Assembly (NCBI GenBank): GCA_002414385.1
Contig: DHZH01000008.1
Location: 130,847 to 194,846 of the forward strand
Length of the DNA: 64,000 nt
Reading direction: 5' to 3'
DNA from: Gammaproteobacteria bacterium UBA5109
Lineage (GTDB): Bacteria > Pseudomonadota > Gammaproteobacteria > Pseudomonadales > Pseudohongiellaceae
A program made the position numbers and the translations under genes. This document shows, piece after piece, positions 43,461 to 52,124 of this stretch. The notes beneath the pieces are model-generated. The model had not been told where the DNA came from, made no database searches, and saw only the letters and a list, made by a program, of their open reading frames with translations. Position 1 is the first letter of the stretch. The number at the start of each line of letters is the position of its first letter.

Positions 43461-46379
43461 ATGCGCTTAATTCACGACAAAATCATGAACCTGCTCTATA
43501 TCAGCGCGCTTGGCTGTTTACTGGCAGCCTGTGGAGAAACGGGCCCTGAAACGGGTCCTGAAGGTAATTCACCGCAAACTCCTGCTGCTGACACCGGGAG
43601 TGGCTTCCCGCCGGGAATTACGCTGCTGGAACGGGTCGAGGCAGATAATGATGAATTGCTTATCCCCTACAGCAAATTCCAGCTGGATAACGGCCTGACT
43701 CTGGTGATTCATGAAGATCATTCCGATCCGATTGTACGGGTGGATGTCACCTATCATGTCGGTTCAGCCCGCGAAGAACCGCGTCGATCAGGCTTTGCGC
43801 ATTTCTTCGAACACATGATGTTTCAAGGCTCGGAGCATGTCGGGGATGATGAGCATTTTCGTATTGTCACCGAAGCCGGTGGCACCATGAACGGTACGAC
43901 CAATAATGATCGCACCAACTATTTCCAGACCGTGCCGAGTAACCAGCTGGAAACCATGCTGTGGCTGGAGTCTGACCGCATGGGATTTTTGCTGGATGCC
44001 GTGACGCAGGAAAAGTTCGAAGTCCAGCGTGATACGGTTAAAAACGAGCGCGGCCAGAATGTCGATAACAGACCCTATGGGCGCTTTAATGAAGTGAATT
44101 CCGCTGCGCTGTATCCCCCGGAGCATCCTTATTCCTGGCCGGTAATCGGTTACCCGGAAGATCTGGATGCTGCCACACTTGATGACCTGAAAGACTTCTT
44201 CCTGCGCTGGTACGGCCCCAACAATGCCACGCTGACAGTAGGGGGTAATGTTGATGAAAGCGAAGTGCTGCAGCTGGTCAATCAGTATTTTGGAGAAATC
44301 CCGGCCGGTCCGGCTGTTGAAGCAGACAGTTTTGAGTCGGTGACTCTCGACAGAGACCGCTATGTTTCCTATGTTGATGAAAACATTCGCTTCCCTGCCC
44401 TGCTGTTTACCTACCCGACAGTCCCGCTGGATCATCCGGACCGGGTTGCCCTGGAAGCTCTCAACAGTATTATTTCTGAGGGCCGCCGATCGGTTTTTTA
44501 CAAGGAGTTTGTTCTCACCAACAAGGCGATTACGGCAACCGGTTTTAACAACATCATGGAACTGGCCGGCTCCCTGACTTTTTATGTCATGCCCTATCCG
44601 GGCACACCCCTGAGTCAGTTTGAAGATGAAATGCGGGCCCTGCTGGAAAACTTTGATGAAGATTCCATCAGTGATGAGGATATCCAGATTTACAAAGCCC
44701 AGGAAGAAGCCGGACTAATCAACAGCCTGGCCAGCGTCAGCGGCAAGGTCTCACAGCTGGCTTACTACCAGACTTTCTATGAAAACCCGAACCAGATTCC
44801 GGCAGAGCTGGAAGCCATTCAGAACCTGACAAAAGAAGATGTGATTCGCGTCTTCAATACCTATATCAAAGACAAGCCGGCAGTGATCCAGAGCATTGTG
44901 CCCGGCAATGATCCTGAGGGTCAGGCCCAGCCGGATAGTTTTATCATCCCCGAGCGCCTCAGCCGGGTGGAAAGTGACCTGGACCAGCTGGAAGAGCGCA
45001 ATGTCGTCTCTGCCTTCGATCGTGCCGTAAAACCGCAGGCCGGTCCCAGCCCGCTGGTCATCATGCCGGAATACTGGGAAAGCAGTATGGCAAACGGCAT
45101 TGAAGTCATTGGTACGGAAAATTCAGAGATCCCCATGGTTGATATTCGCCTCAATTTTGACGGCGGACATTTACTTGAAGCCAGCGACAAGTATGGCCTG
45201 GCCAGTCTGACGGCCAGCATGATGAACGAAGGCACCGAACGGTACAGTGCTGAAGCCTTTGAAACCGAACTCGACAAACTCGGCAGTACGATAACTGTCA
45301 GTGCCGGGCAGGAAGCCACCAACATTCGTGTACAGAGCCTGGATCGTAATCTCGATGCCACACTGGCACTGCTTGAGGAACGCCTCTTCAATTCGGTTTT
45401 TACAGAAGAGGACCTGACCCGGCTGCGTCAACAGCAGATAGAAAGTATCGAAGCCGATAAGGAACAGCCCAGCACCATTGCCTCCAATGTTTACCGCAAA
45501 CTGGTGTATGGCGAGCAGCATCCTTTTGCCGTCCCGGCTTATGGCCAGGTCGAAACCCTGAATAACATCAGCCTGCAGGATATTGAGGCCTTCGCCGCCA
45601 ACAGTCTGGTGGCTCCGGTACTGGACGTGATCATCATTGCCGATCTTCCGGAACAGGAAATACTCAGCAAACTGGCATTTCTGGAAAACCTGCCGGAACA
45701 GGATATTGCAATTCCGGACATGCCCCGGTCACCCGAACTGGAGGGTAATACCCTTTACCTGATCGATAAACCCGGCGCCCCGCAATCAGAAATTCGCATC
45801 GGTTATATGGGCAGTCTGACTTATGATCCAACCGGTGAATATTTTGAACGCTTCCTGATGAACTATGTGCTTGGGGGGGCCTTCAGCAGCCGGATCAATC
45901 TGAATCTGAGGGAAGACAAAGGCTATACCTACGGAGCCCGCAGCAGTTTTTCCGCCACTCGATTCCCGGGTCCATTCACCGCTTCTGCCAGTGTCCGCAG
46001 CGATTCCACCGCTGATTCCATTGTGCAGTTCATGACGGAAATGATGCAGTATCGTGAGCAGGGAATCACCGCAGAGGAACTCGCCTTTACCAAAAGTGCC
46101 ATAGGTCAGAGTGAAGCCCTCGATTATGAAACCCCGCGGCAGAAGTCCAGCCTGTTGGGACAGATTATTGAATATGACCTGTCCAGTGACTTTGTCATGC
46201 AACAGCAGCAAATCATCAACCAGTTAAGCACGGAACAGGTCAATGAACTGGCACAGGAACACTTGCCGGTGGAAGACATGATCATCGTGGTGGTTGGTGA
46301 CAAAGCCAGTATCGAAGAGTCGCTGTCCATGCTGGATTATGAAATCGTCGAGTTGAATACTGAAGGTCAGCCGCTGTAA
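43461..46379 (+). CDS. M16 family zinc peptidase, lipoprotein
   Basis: Insulinase/PqqL-type peptidase. The 972-residue protein has a lipoprotein signal (lipobox LAAC with C24) and two M16 halves. The first has the inverted zinc motif HFFEH at residues 114-118 and the distal glutamate E195 in KNERGQ, so it should be active. The second (from about residue 540) lacks HxxEH, as in the regulatory half of this family, and carries the RxxxY-type pattern NLREDKGYTYGARSS. ATG 43461 has GAGG upstream. Likely anchored to the outer membrane facing the periplasm, degrading short peptides. Confidence 0.93.
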   Translation: MRLIHDKIMNLLYISALGCLLAACGETGPETGPEGNSPQTPAADTGSGFPPGITLLERVEADNDELLIPYSKFQLDNGLTLVIHEDHSDPIVRVDVTYHVGSAREEPRRSGFAHFFEHMMFQGSEHVGDDEHFRIVTEAGGTMNGTTNNDRTNYFQTVPSNQLETMLWLESDRMGFLLDAVTQEKFEVQRDTVKNERGQNVDNRPYGRFNEVNSAALYPPEHPYSWPVIGYPEDLDAATLDDLKDFFLRWYGPNNATLTVGGNVDESEVLQLVNQYFGEIPAGPAVEADSFESVTLDRDRYVSYVDENIRFPALLFTYPTVPLDHPDRVALEALNSIISEGRRSVFYKEFVLTNKAITATGFNNIMELAGSLTFYVMPYPGTPLSQFEDEMRALLENFDEDSISDEDIQIYKAQEEAGLINSLASVSGKVSQLAYYQTFYENPNQIPAELEAIQNLTKEDVIRVFNTYIKDKPAVIQSIVPGNDPEGQAQPDSFIIPERLSRVESDLDQLEERNVVSAFDRAVKPQAGPSPLVIMPEYWESSMANGIEVIGTENSEIPMVDIRLNFDGGHLLEASDKYGLASLTASMMNEGTERYSAEAFETELDKLGSTITVSAGQEATNIRVQSLDRNLDATLALLEERLFNSVFTEEDLTRLRQQQIESIEADKEQPSTIASNVYRKLVYGEQHPFAVPAYGQVETLNNISLQDIEAFAANSLVAPVLDVIIIADLPEQEILSKLAFLENLPEQDIAIPDMPRSPELEGNTLYLIDKPGAPQSEIRIGYMGSLTYDPTGEYFERFLMNYVLGGAFSSRINLNLREDKGYTYGARSSFSATRFPGPFTASASVRSDSTADSIVQFMTEMMQYREQGITAEELAFTKSAIGQSEALDYETPRQKSSLLGQIIEYDLSSDFVMQQQQIINQLSTEQVNELAQEHLPVEDMIIVVVGDKASIEESLSMLDYEIVELNTEGQPL

Positions 46380-46398
46380 TTCAGACGCTGTTTTGCTG

Positions 46399-46947
46399 AT
46401 GACACAAGTATTTATTCTTACCGGGCCGGAGTCCTGTGGTAAAACCACACTGGCAACGGCCCTGGCAGGCTATTGGTCTGCCCCTCTGGTAGAAGAGCAG
46501 GCAAGATCCTATCTGCTTGAGAAGGGACGTGACAATCCAGATTTTCACTATCAGGAAGAGGATCTCCTGCGTATTGCCGAGCGGCAGCTTGAAGCTGAAA
46601 ATCATGCTCTGGAACAACACCCTGCCCGTTTGATCTGTGATACCGATTTACTGGTGTTGATGGTCTGGAGTGAAGTGAAATACGGCAAGTGTGAACCCTG
46701 GATACAGAAGCAATTTGAGCACAGCCTCAGGCATGGTCAGCGACATTATATTTTATGCGACTGGCAGATTCCCTGGCAGGAAGACGAATTACGCGAGCAC
46801 CCGGACCTGCACAGAAAGGAACTGTTTCAGCGTTACAAGCAGAAAATGAATGATTACGGAATAATCTATACTGCGGTGGGCGGTAGTACCATGCAACGTT
46901 TCAGGCAGGTTTATGCACTGGTAGCAAGAGAAGAAAGAGCTCAGTAA
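46399..46947 (+). CDS. NadR/AAA_28-like nucleotide kinase
   Basis: Resembles the ribosylnicotinamide kinase domain of NadR. The 182-residue protein begins with Walker A FILTGPESCGKTTLATAL, continues VEEQARSYLLEKG (substrate-side arginine) and has CDTDLLVLMVWSEVKYG, as in NadR-like ATPases. It lacks NadR's DNA-binding and adenylyltransferase domains. Probably makes NMN from nicotinamide riboside, but no nicotinamide transporter is adjacent. ATG at 46399 is preferred over TTG 46393. Confidence 0.83.
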   Translation: MTQVFILTGPESCGKTTLATALAGYWSAPLVEEQARSYLLEKGRDNPDFHYQEEDLLRIAERQLEAENHALEQHPARLICDTDLLVLMVWSEVKYGKCEPWIQKQFEHSLRHGQRHYILCDWQIPWQEDELREHPDLHRKELFQRYKQKMNDYGIIYTAVGGSTMQRFRQVYALVAREERAQ

Positions 46948-46964
46948 GTTGCCTGCCTGGGTCC

Positions 46965-47333
46965 CTAGATCTCAAAAATCTTTGCCGACAATTCTTTCAG
47001 TTTAGCTTCATCAATCTTGCCGGCCAGCAACAATTTGTCCAGCACTTCCGTCCGGCGATTCCATTTCTGGATATTCAGCAGCTTTTTCACCTGGGCTTCA
47101 TCCAGGTAACCCAGCTCCTGGGCCACATCACCAAACAGTCCTTCTGTCTGATCCTGCACTTCCAGCAGGTTATTGATCTGCTCCATGTCCATCAGATTCA
47201 TTTTCAGACACAGGGCACCCAATGTTGTGCCGACACGTCCCCAGCTGCTTGTCAGTGCAGGCAAGTCCTCTTCGCCAAGGTCAAGCTCCCTGGCAATATG
47301 GTCTATAAAATCCTGGGTCCGGTTGGAGGCCAT
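46965..47333 (-). CDS. Cytoplasmic helical protein of unknown function
   Basis: ATG 47333 with AAAGGA upstream gives 122 residues, all helical and leucine rich, without signal or membrane segment. Repeated patterns such as EQINNLLEVQ, EAQVKKLLNIQ and EAKLKELSAKI suggest three helical hairpins resembling the MshEN/GspE-N style of repeat, which can bind nucleotides or c-di-GMP; this is a weak resemblance. The open frame reaches a TTG at 47369. Leaderless context; convergent with the kinase gene. Confidence 0.65.
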   Translation of the reverse strand: MASNRTQDFIDHIARELDLGEEDLPALTSSWGRVGTTLGALCLKMNLMDMEQINNLLEVQDQTEGLFGDVAQELGYLDEAQVKKLLNIQKWNRRTEVLDKLLLAGKIDEAKLKELSAKIFEI

Positions 47334-47560
47334 ATCAAATCCTTTCTTAAAGCTAATGGCAAGGTGCAATCATATGCACAGGAAGCAGGTAATCATCATA
47401 GAAAACTGCTCCGTCCAAGGCAAATAATTCGCTTGTTATTTGATCCTTCCGGTTAACTGCCGTGTGGTTTTAATTAAACCATAGTTAATTAATCACAGCA
47501 TAGATCTCATTGCCAGGCAAAACTTGAAATACCCGGCAGGCTGTAATACAGTGCTCGCCA

Positions 47561-47646
47561 TCCTGAGGGGTGGCTGCGGCCTGAGATGTTATCCAGACGA
47601 ACCCTTTGAACCTGAACCAGCTAATACTGGCGTAGGAATAGGACAG
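47561..47646 (+). ncRNA. TPP riboswitch (Thi box) upstream of the TonB-dependent receptor
   Basis: The THI-box core is clear: GGGGTG (47567-47572), CTGAGA (47581-47586), ACCCTTTGAACCTGA (47601-47615), then CCAG-CTAATA-CTGG (47617-47630) forming P4 and CGTAGGA (47631-47637). GGGGT pairs with ACCC (P2). These are the most conserved parts of the thiamin pyrophosphate aptamer. It is followed by a hairpin (47648-47665) and a ribosome-binding-site sequestering element. The rest of the 383-base gap 47334-47716 contains only an AT-rich palindrome near 47470-47492. Confidence 0.92.
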
Positions 47647-47673
47647 CACAAACTGCTCGGTTTGTGACCTTAT

Positions 47674-47715
47674 TTGCTCCGCCCCTATAGCTGGCATGAA
47701 TTTTAATTGGAGCAA
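47674..47715 (+). promoter_or_regulatory. Ribosome-binding-site sequestering stem of the riboswitch
   Basis: TTGCTCC (47674-47680) is the exact complement of GGAGCAA (47709-47715), which contains the Shine-Dalgarno sequence of the receptor (ATG 47717). Pairing would hide the ribosome-binding site, so ligand-induced formation of this stem predicts translational repression when TPP is high. It also decides the start: ATG 47717, not the earlier ATG 47696 which has no ribosome-binding site. Confidence 0.7.
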
Positions 47716-47716
47716 T

Positions 47717-49777
47717 ATGTCAGTTTATCGCTTTCTTCCCCTGTTTATTTCCAGTCTCGGTGCAGTCGCCTTTGCACAGGAAAACCAAGCCATTCAGGAA
47801 ATTATTGTCAGTGCAGATTTTCGCCAGCAAAGCCTGGCTGAAATTCCCGGCAGTGTCAGCATAATCAGTAATGAACTTATCGAAAGACGACATGCCCGGC
47901 ATCTTGAGGAAATCCTGCTGGATGCCCCGAATGTCAATATCGCTTCCGGCAGTAACCGGGCCCGATTTTTTCAGATACGGGGAATCGGCGAACGCGGTCA
48001 GTTTGCAGAACCCCTGAATTCATCTGTCGGGGTGATGATAGACCAGGTGGATTATTCAGGTGCCGGTAATGCCGCCCTGCTGTATGACGTCGAGCAGGTC
48101 GAGGTGCTTATGGGCCCCCAGGGAACCCGCTATGGATCCAATGCCCTGGTCGGGCTGATCAATATAAAAACCAGGGATCCGCAAACCGAAAACGGCTTTG
48201 GTATGCAAGTGGAAGCGGCCGATTATGCCAGTCACAGTCTGGGTGCCTATGTGACCGGCCCATTAAGTGAGACGCTCCAGTACCGACTTAGTGGCCTGAT
48301 TTCTGAATCAGACGGATTCAGCACCAACCTGAACCTGGACCGCCCGACCAACCAGCGTCAGGAAAACATGCTGCGCGGCAAACTGAGCTGGCAGGCAAGT
48401 GAAACTGTAAACCTGGACCTGAGTCTCAGCAGGCTTGAACTGGATAACGGTTATGATGCCTTTTCGCTCGACAATACCCGCGACACACTTTCCGATCAGC
48501 CGGGTGTTGACCGTCTGGATTCGCAGGCCTTAAGCGCCAATCTGAGCATTGACAGTTTTGCTCCTGCCCGCCTGGAAATTATTACCGGTTTTTCCGATTC
48601 CGATATTGTTTACGGTTATGATGAAGACTGGACCTACACCGGCTTTCATCCCTTTGAATACTCGTCCACCGATTATTATTTCCGGGATCGGGATACCGCC
48701 AGTACAGAACTGCGCCTCATATCAAAAGATGACGGCCTGCTGTTTAACGACAGTACCAACTGGATCGTGGGCCTGTACCGCCTGCAGCAGGAAGTCTCCC
48801 TGCGACGTGCCTATACCTATCTGCCGACTGATTTTACCAGCCAGTATGAAATTGAAAGACTGGCGGTTTTCGCTGAAAGCAATACCAGTCTTAATTCAAA
48901 TTGGTCCTTTGATATTGGCCTGCGGCTGGAGCAATTCGATGCCACTTACACCGACAGTACAGCGCTGAATTTTATGCCGGATGAATCCCTCAGCGGCGGC
49001 AAGCTGGCACTGAACTACCATACTGCTGACGCCGGTCTTTTTTACCTGAGTGCCGCTCGCGGTTACAAGGCTGGTGGATTTAATACCGACGGCTCGCTGG
49101 ATGCCGATTTACGTGAATTTGATTCAGAGGAGTTATGGAATTATGAGATCGGCTACAAGGGCTCTCATCTCAATGACACACTGCAGGCACAAATTGCCCT
49201 GTTTTACATGGATCGCGAAGAAGTGCAGATAGCCAGTTCCACAACCCGGCTGCGGCCCGACATGAGTACCGAGTTTATTGATTACACTGGTAATGCCGCT
49301 GAGGGCAGTAACTATGGTCTGGAACTGAGCGGAAACTGGCAGCTTCAAAATGATCTCAGTTTCTTTGCTTCAGCCGGTCTGCTGAAAAGCAAATATGCAA
49401 ACTTCATCAATTCGGCAGGTGATGATTTAAGCGGACGTGAACAGGCTCATGCTCCCTCCTATCAGTTTTCAGTAGGTACGGAGTATTTTTTCAGCTCCTC
49501 GCTCAGCATAAATCTCAATGTGCAGGGGAAAGACCGTTTTTATTACTCTGACAGCCATAATCTCCAGTCTGAAGCCTATGCCCTTCTCAATGCCAGCCTG
49601 AACTGGCAACTTGATGACTGGCGTATCAGTTTATGGGGCAGAAATCTTACTGATAAGGATTATTTTGTACGGGGTTATTATTTTGGCAATGACCCAAGAG
49701 ACGGCTATACCGCCAAAGCCTATACCCAATTTGGTGAACCACGACGCGTTGGTTTAAGTCTGTCGGCTGATTTCTGA
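47717..49777 (+). CDS. TonB-dependent outer-membrane receptor, thiamin-regulated
   Basis: Active-uptake gated channel of the outer membrane. The 686-residue protein has a signal peptide, a plug domain (about residues 30-150: QEIIVSADFRQQ, SVSIISNELIERRHARHLEEIL, then RGIGERGQ and VEVLMGPQGTRYGSNAL) and a 22-strand barrel ending FGEPRRVGLSLSADF with terminal Phe. Most similar in style to the CirA/BtuB group. The TPP riboswitch upstream predicts that it imports thiamin or a precursor. Start chosen by ribosome-binding site (see sequestering stem). Confidence 0.93.
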   Translation: MSVYRFLPLFISSLGAVAFAQENQAIQEIIVSADFRQQSLAEIPGSVSIISNELIERRHARHLEEILLDAPNVNIASGSNRARFFQIRGIGERGQFAEPLNSSVGVMIDQVDYSGAGNAALLYDVEQVEVLMGPQGTRYGSNALVGLINIKTRDPQTENGFGMQVEAADYASHSLGAYVTGPLSETLQYRLSGLISESDGFSTNLNLDRPTNQRQENMLRGKLSWQASETVNLDLSLSRLELDNGYDAFSLDNTRDTLSDQPGVDRLDSQALSANLSIDSFAPARLEIITGFSDSDIVYGYDEDWTYTGFHPFEYSSTDYYFRDRDTASTELRLISKDDGLLFNDSTNWIVGLYRLQQEVSLRRAYTYLPTDFTSQYEIERLAVFAESNTSLNSNWSFDIGLRLEQFDATYTDSTALNFMPDESLSGGKLALNYHTADAGLFYLSAARGYKAGGFNTDGSLDADLREFDSEELWNYEIGYKGSHLNDTLQAQIALFYMDREEVQIASSTTRLRPDMSTEFIDYTGNAAEGSNYGLELSGNWQLQNDLSFFASAGLLKSKYANFINSAGDDLSGREQAHAPSYQFSVGTEYFFSSSLSINLNVQGKDRFYYSDSHNLQSEAYALLNASLNWQLDDWRISLWGRNLTDKDYFVRGYYFGNDPRDGYTAKAYTQFGEPRRVGLSLSADF

Positions 49778-49818
49778 GCCAGCAGGGCTCCTGTTTATCC
49801 ATTCTTTTTAGTAAAAGT

Positions 49819-49847
49819 CACTTCCTTAAGTATTCCTTAAGGAAGTG
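49819..49847. repeat. Perfect hairpin between receptor and ten-gene operon
   Basis: CACTTCCTTAA (49819-49829) and TTAAGGAAGTG (49837-49847) form a perfect 11-bp stem with a 7-base loop, followed by GCTCTAGTC without a T-run. It lies just after the receptor stop, so it may limit read-through, stabilise an mRNA end, or be an operator. Confidence 0.6.
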
Positions 49848-49858
49848 GCTCTAGTCTT

Positions 49859-49888
49859 CACTGTACCGAAAACCAATAAGGTACAGTG
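49859..49888. promoter_or_regulatory. Perfect 9-bp palindrome overlapping the ribosome-binding site
   Basis: CACTGTACC (49859-49867) and GGTACAGTG (49880-49888) are perfect inverted repeats with a 12-base spacer. The right arm ends at the base before ATG 49889 and covers the Shine-Dalgarno (AAGG at 49878-49881 region). Either a dimeric regulator binds the DNA or an mRNA hairpin masks the ribosome-binding site of the first gene of the operon. Confidence 0.65.
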
Positions 49889-50611
49889 ATGATTTCAGCA
49901 ACAGGCAATACACTTGCATTTCCCGAGAAGAATCGAAGAAATTCGATAATCACACGACTACTGTCTCCGGCGCCTGATTTTGCATTTTGTCATCGTGCCG
50001 CCGAACGACGCCTTCAGGCCGAAGCCTTTATCAGTGAACAGTTCAGGCTCAGACACGCGGCTGAAATCAATGAGTTCTTCCCTCACATCCTGGGCATGCT
50101 CTGCTTTGAAAAACTTTCGGCAACGGCGGGTCTCCGTCCGGCAAATCATCATGAACTTTTTCTTGAGCAGTATCTGGATCAGAGTATTGAACAGCTGCTG
50201 TCCAGTCAGCAGGACAACTGTATTTTGCGTTCGGAGATTGCTGAAATCGGCAACCTGGCGTGCAGTCAACGCGGCGCCAGCCACCTGCTGTTTCTGATTT
50301 TCAGCTCGGTACTACATCAGGCCGGCTATCGCTGGATTGTTTTCACGGCAACCCGCGAGTTACGCAACTCTCTGAACAGGCTGGGCTTTGACTTCAGCTA
50401 TCTTGCTGAAGCCAGCGTTGAAGTACTGGATAAAGCAAGCCAGAAAAAATGGGGACGTTATTACACTACCCAACCTCAGGTGATTGCCGGCAGCCTAGAA
50501 GATGCCATGGATATCATCAGGACGCGTCCACTGTTTCGCCGAATTCACCGGATTTATCGCCACAAGATCAACTATCTGAGTAAAGAGCTCGGAGACCTGT
50601 GTGATGAGTGA
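49889..50611 (+). CDS. Thermostable-hemolysin family protein
   Basis: Named after a Vibrio hemolysin, but members are cytoplasmic-looking proteins with a GNAT-like fold as I recall the Pfam clan. The 240-residue protein has no signal peptide and the family block RHAAEINEFFPHILGML, EIGNLACSQRGASHLLFL, then RELRNSLNRLGFDFSYLAEA and KWGRYYTTQPQVIAG. A resemblance to acyltransferases (including acyl-homoserine-lactone synthases) makes an acyl-transfer role plausible. It overlaps the adenylating enzyme by 8 bases. ATG 49889 is preferred to GTG 49886. Confidence 0.83.
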   Translation: MISATGNTLAFPEKNRRNSIITRLLSPAPDFAFCHRAAERRLQAEAFISEQFRLRHAAEINEFFPHILGMLCFEKLSATAGLRPANHHELFLEQYLDQSIEQLLSSQQDNCILRSEIAEIGNLACSQRGASHLLFLIFSSVLHQAGYRWIVFTATRELRNSLNRLGFDFSYLAEASVEVLDKASQKKWGRYYTTQPQVIAGSLEDAMDIIRTRPLFRRIHRIYRHKINYLSKELGDLCDE

Positions 50612-52124
50612 GGGTTTCATGCAGATGCTGGAAAAATTGCCTGATCAGCAAAACATTCTCAGTGACGGGAAAGCCGGGATTGACCGTGTTGAACTGATCA
50701 AGGCAGTCGATCATTGCAGCCACCTGTTGGACAGGCAGAAAATAAGCCGGCTGGCGATTTACGCCGATAACTCCCTGAACTGGATCATCACTGATCTTGC
50801 ATGCCAGAAACTGGGTATTTGTTTACTCCCCCTGCCACTCTATTTTACTTCCCAGCAACTGCAGCACAGCTTAAAAACTGCCGGGACCTGGCATATCCTG
50901 ACTGACAGTCCTGAAACATTGATCAAAAAACTACCGGGGCTGAAGCTGAAGAAACAATATGAGTACTGTCCTGATCTTTGCCTGCTGAAGTCAGACAAAA
51001 TTCATTCGCAACCGGCACTGCCAGAAGGCACCCGGAAAATTACTTTTACTTCCGGCTCCACCGGCAATCCCAGGGGAGTCTGTCTGAGTCAGGCACAACA
51101 ATTCTCAAAAGCCGTGCAACTTGCTGAACTGCTTCGCATTGAAAAACCCCGGCACCTTTGCGCTTTACCTTTAAGCACCTTGCTGGAGAACATTGCTGGT
51201 GTATATGGCCCTATGCTGGCCGGGGGAACTGTAGTGTTACCCTCTTTAAATGCCCTTGGTTATCAGGGCAGTCAACTGAGAACTCCACAACTCTTTCTGG
51301 GGTGTCTGCAGATGCACAGGCCGGATACGCTCATCCTGATTCCGCAATTACTCAAATTGCTGGTGAACGCCGTCAGTCAGGGCTGGGAAGCGCCGCCATT
51401 CAAATTCGTCGCTGTGGGTGGCAGCAAGGTCTCTCCTGAGCTACTGCAGGAAGCCAGAAAACTGGGTATCCCCGCCTATGAAGGTTACGGATTATCAGAA
51501 TGCGCCTCAGTACTCAGTCTTAATGTTCCGGATCATGACAGACCAGGAAGTTGCGGTATCCCCCTGGCGGCCGAACAGCTTGATTTCAAAAATGGCGAGA
51601 TCCTGGTCAAAGGCAGCACGATGCTGGGCTATGTTGATGATCCTCATAGCTGGTATCCGCAGGAAATACGTACCGGCGATCTGGGCCGTATTGATGAACA
51701 GGGCTTCCTGCATATCAATGGCAGAGAAAAGAATCTTATTATTTCCAGTTATGCTCGGAACATTTCCCCCGAATGGATAGAAAGTGAACTGACAGCTTCC
51801 CCCCTGATCAGTGAGGCCGTTGTGTATGGAGACGCGCGGCCTCACTGTATCGCCCTTGTCTATCCACAAAACCCTGCGATTTCCATGTCGAAACTGATGC
51901 AGGCCATCGGCCAGGTCAATAGCAGGCTGCCTGATTACGCACAAATTCGCAGCTTTCTCAGGCTTGATGCTCCACTGGCGGCAAACAGCGATTTTATTAC
52001 CAGTAATGGTCGTCCGAGACGGGCGCAAATTGAAAATTATTACAGCAATAAAATACAGCAGCTATATCAGCGCGGGACGACACAAACCACGACACCGGAC
52101 ACCAACAGGGAAAATGCCGCATGA
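50604..52124 (+). CDS. Acyl-adenylating enzyme (AMP-dependent synthetase/ligase)
   Basis: Activates a carboxylic acid as acyl-AMP. The 506-residue protein has the P-loop TFTSGSTGNPRG (about residues 148-159), the YEGYGLSECASV motif, RTGDLGRIDEQGF and GREKNLII hinge. Near the C-terminus the catalytic-lysine region reads TSNGRPRRAQI: the Lys expected after Gly is Arg, which may limit the adenylation half-reaction or reflect alignment. Acyl specificity unknown; no carrier protein is encoded in the operon. GGAG precedes the ATG by 9 bases; overlaps both neighbours. Confidence 0.88.
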   Translation: MSEGFMQMLEKLPDQQNILSDGKAGIDRVELIKAVDHCSHLLDRQKISRLAIYADNSLNWIITDLACQKLGICLLPLPLYFTSQQLQHSLKTAGTWHILTDSPETLIKKLPGLKLKKQYEYCPDLCLLKSDKIHSQPALPEGTRKITFTSGSTGNPRGVCLSQAQQFSKAVQLAELLRIEKPRHLCALPLSTLLENIAGVYGPMLAGGTVVLPSLNALGYQGSQLRTPQLFLGCLQMHRPDTLILIPQLLKLLVNAVSQGWEAPPFKFVAVGGSKVSPELLQEARKLGIPAYEGYGLSECASVLSLNVPDHDRPGSCGIPLAAEQLDFKNGEILVKGSTMLGYVDDPHSWYPQEIRTGDLGRIDEQGFLHINGREKNLIISSYARNISPEWIESELTASPLISEAVVYGDARPHCIALVYPQNPAISMSKLMQAIGQVNSRLPDYAQIRSFLRLDAPLAANSDFITSNGRPRRAQIENYYSNKIQQLYQRGTTQTTTPDTNRENAA

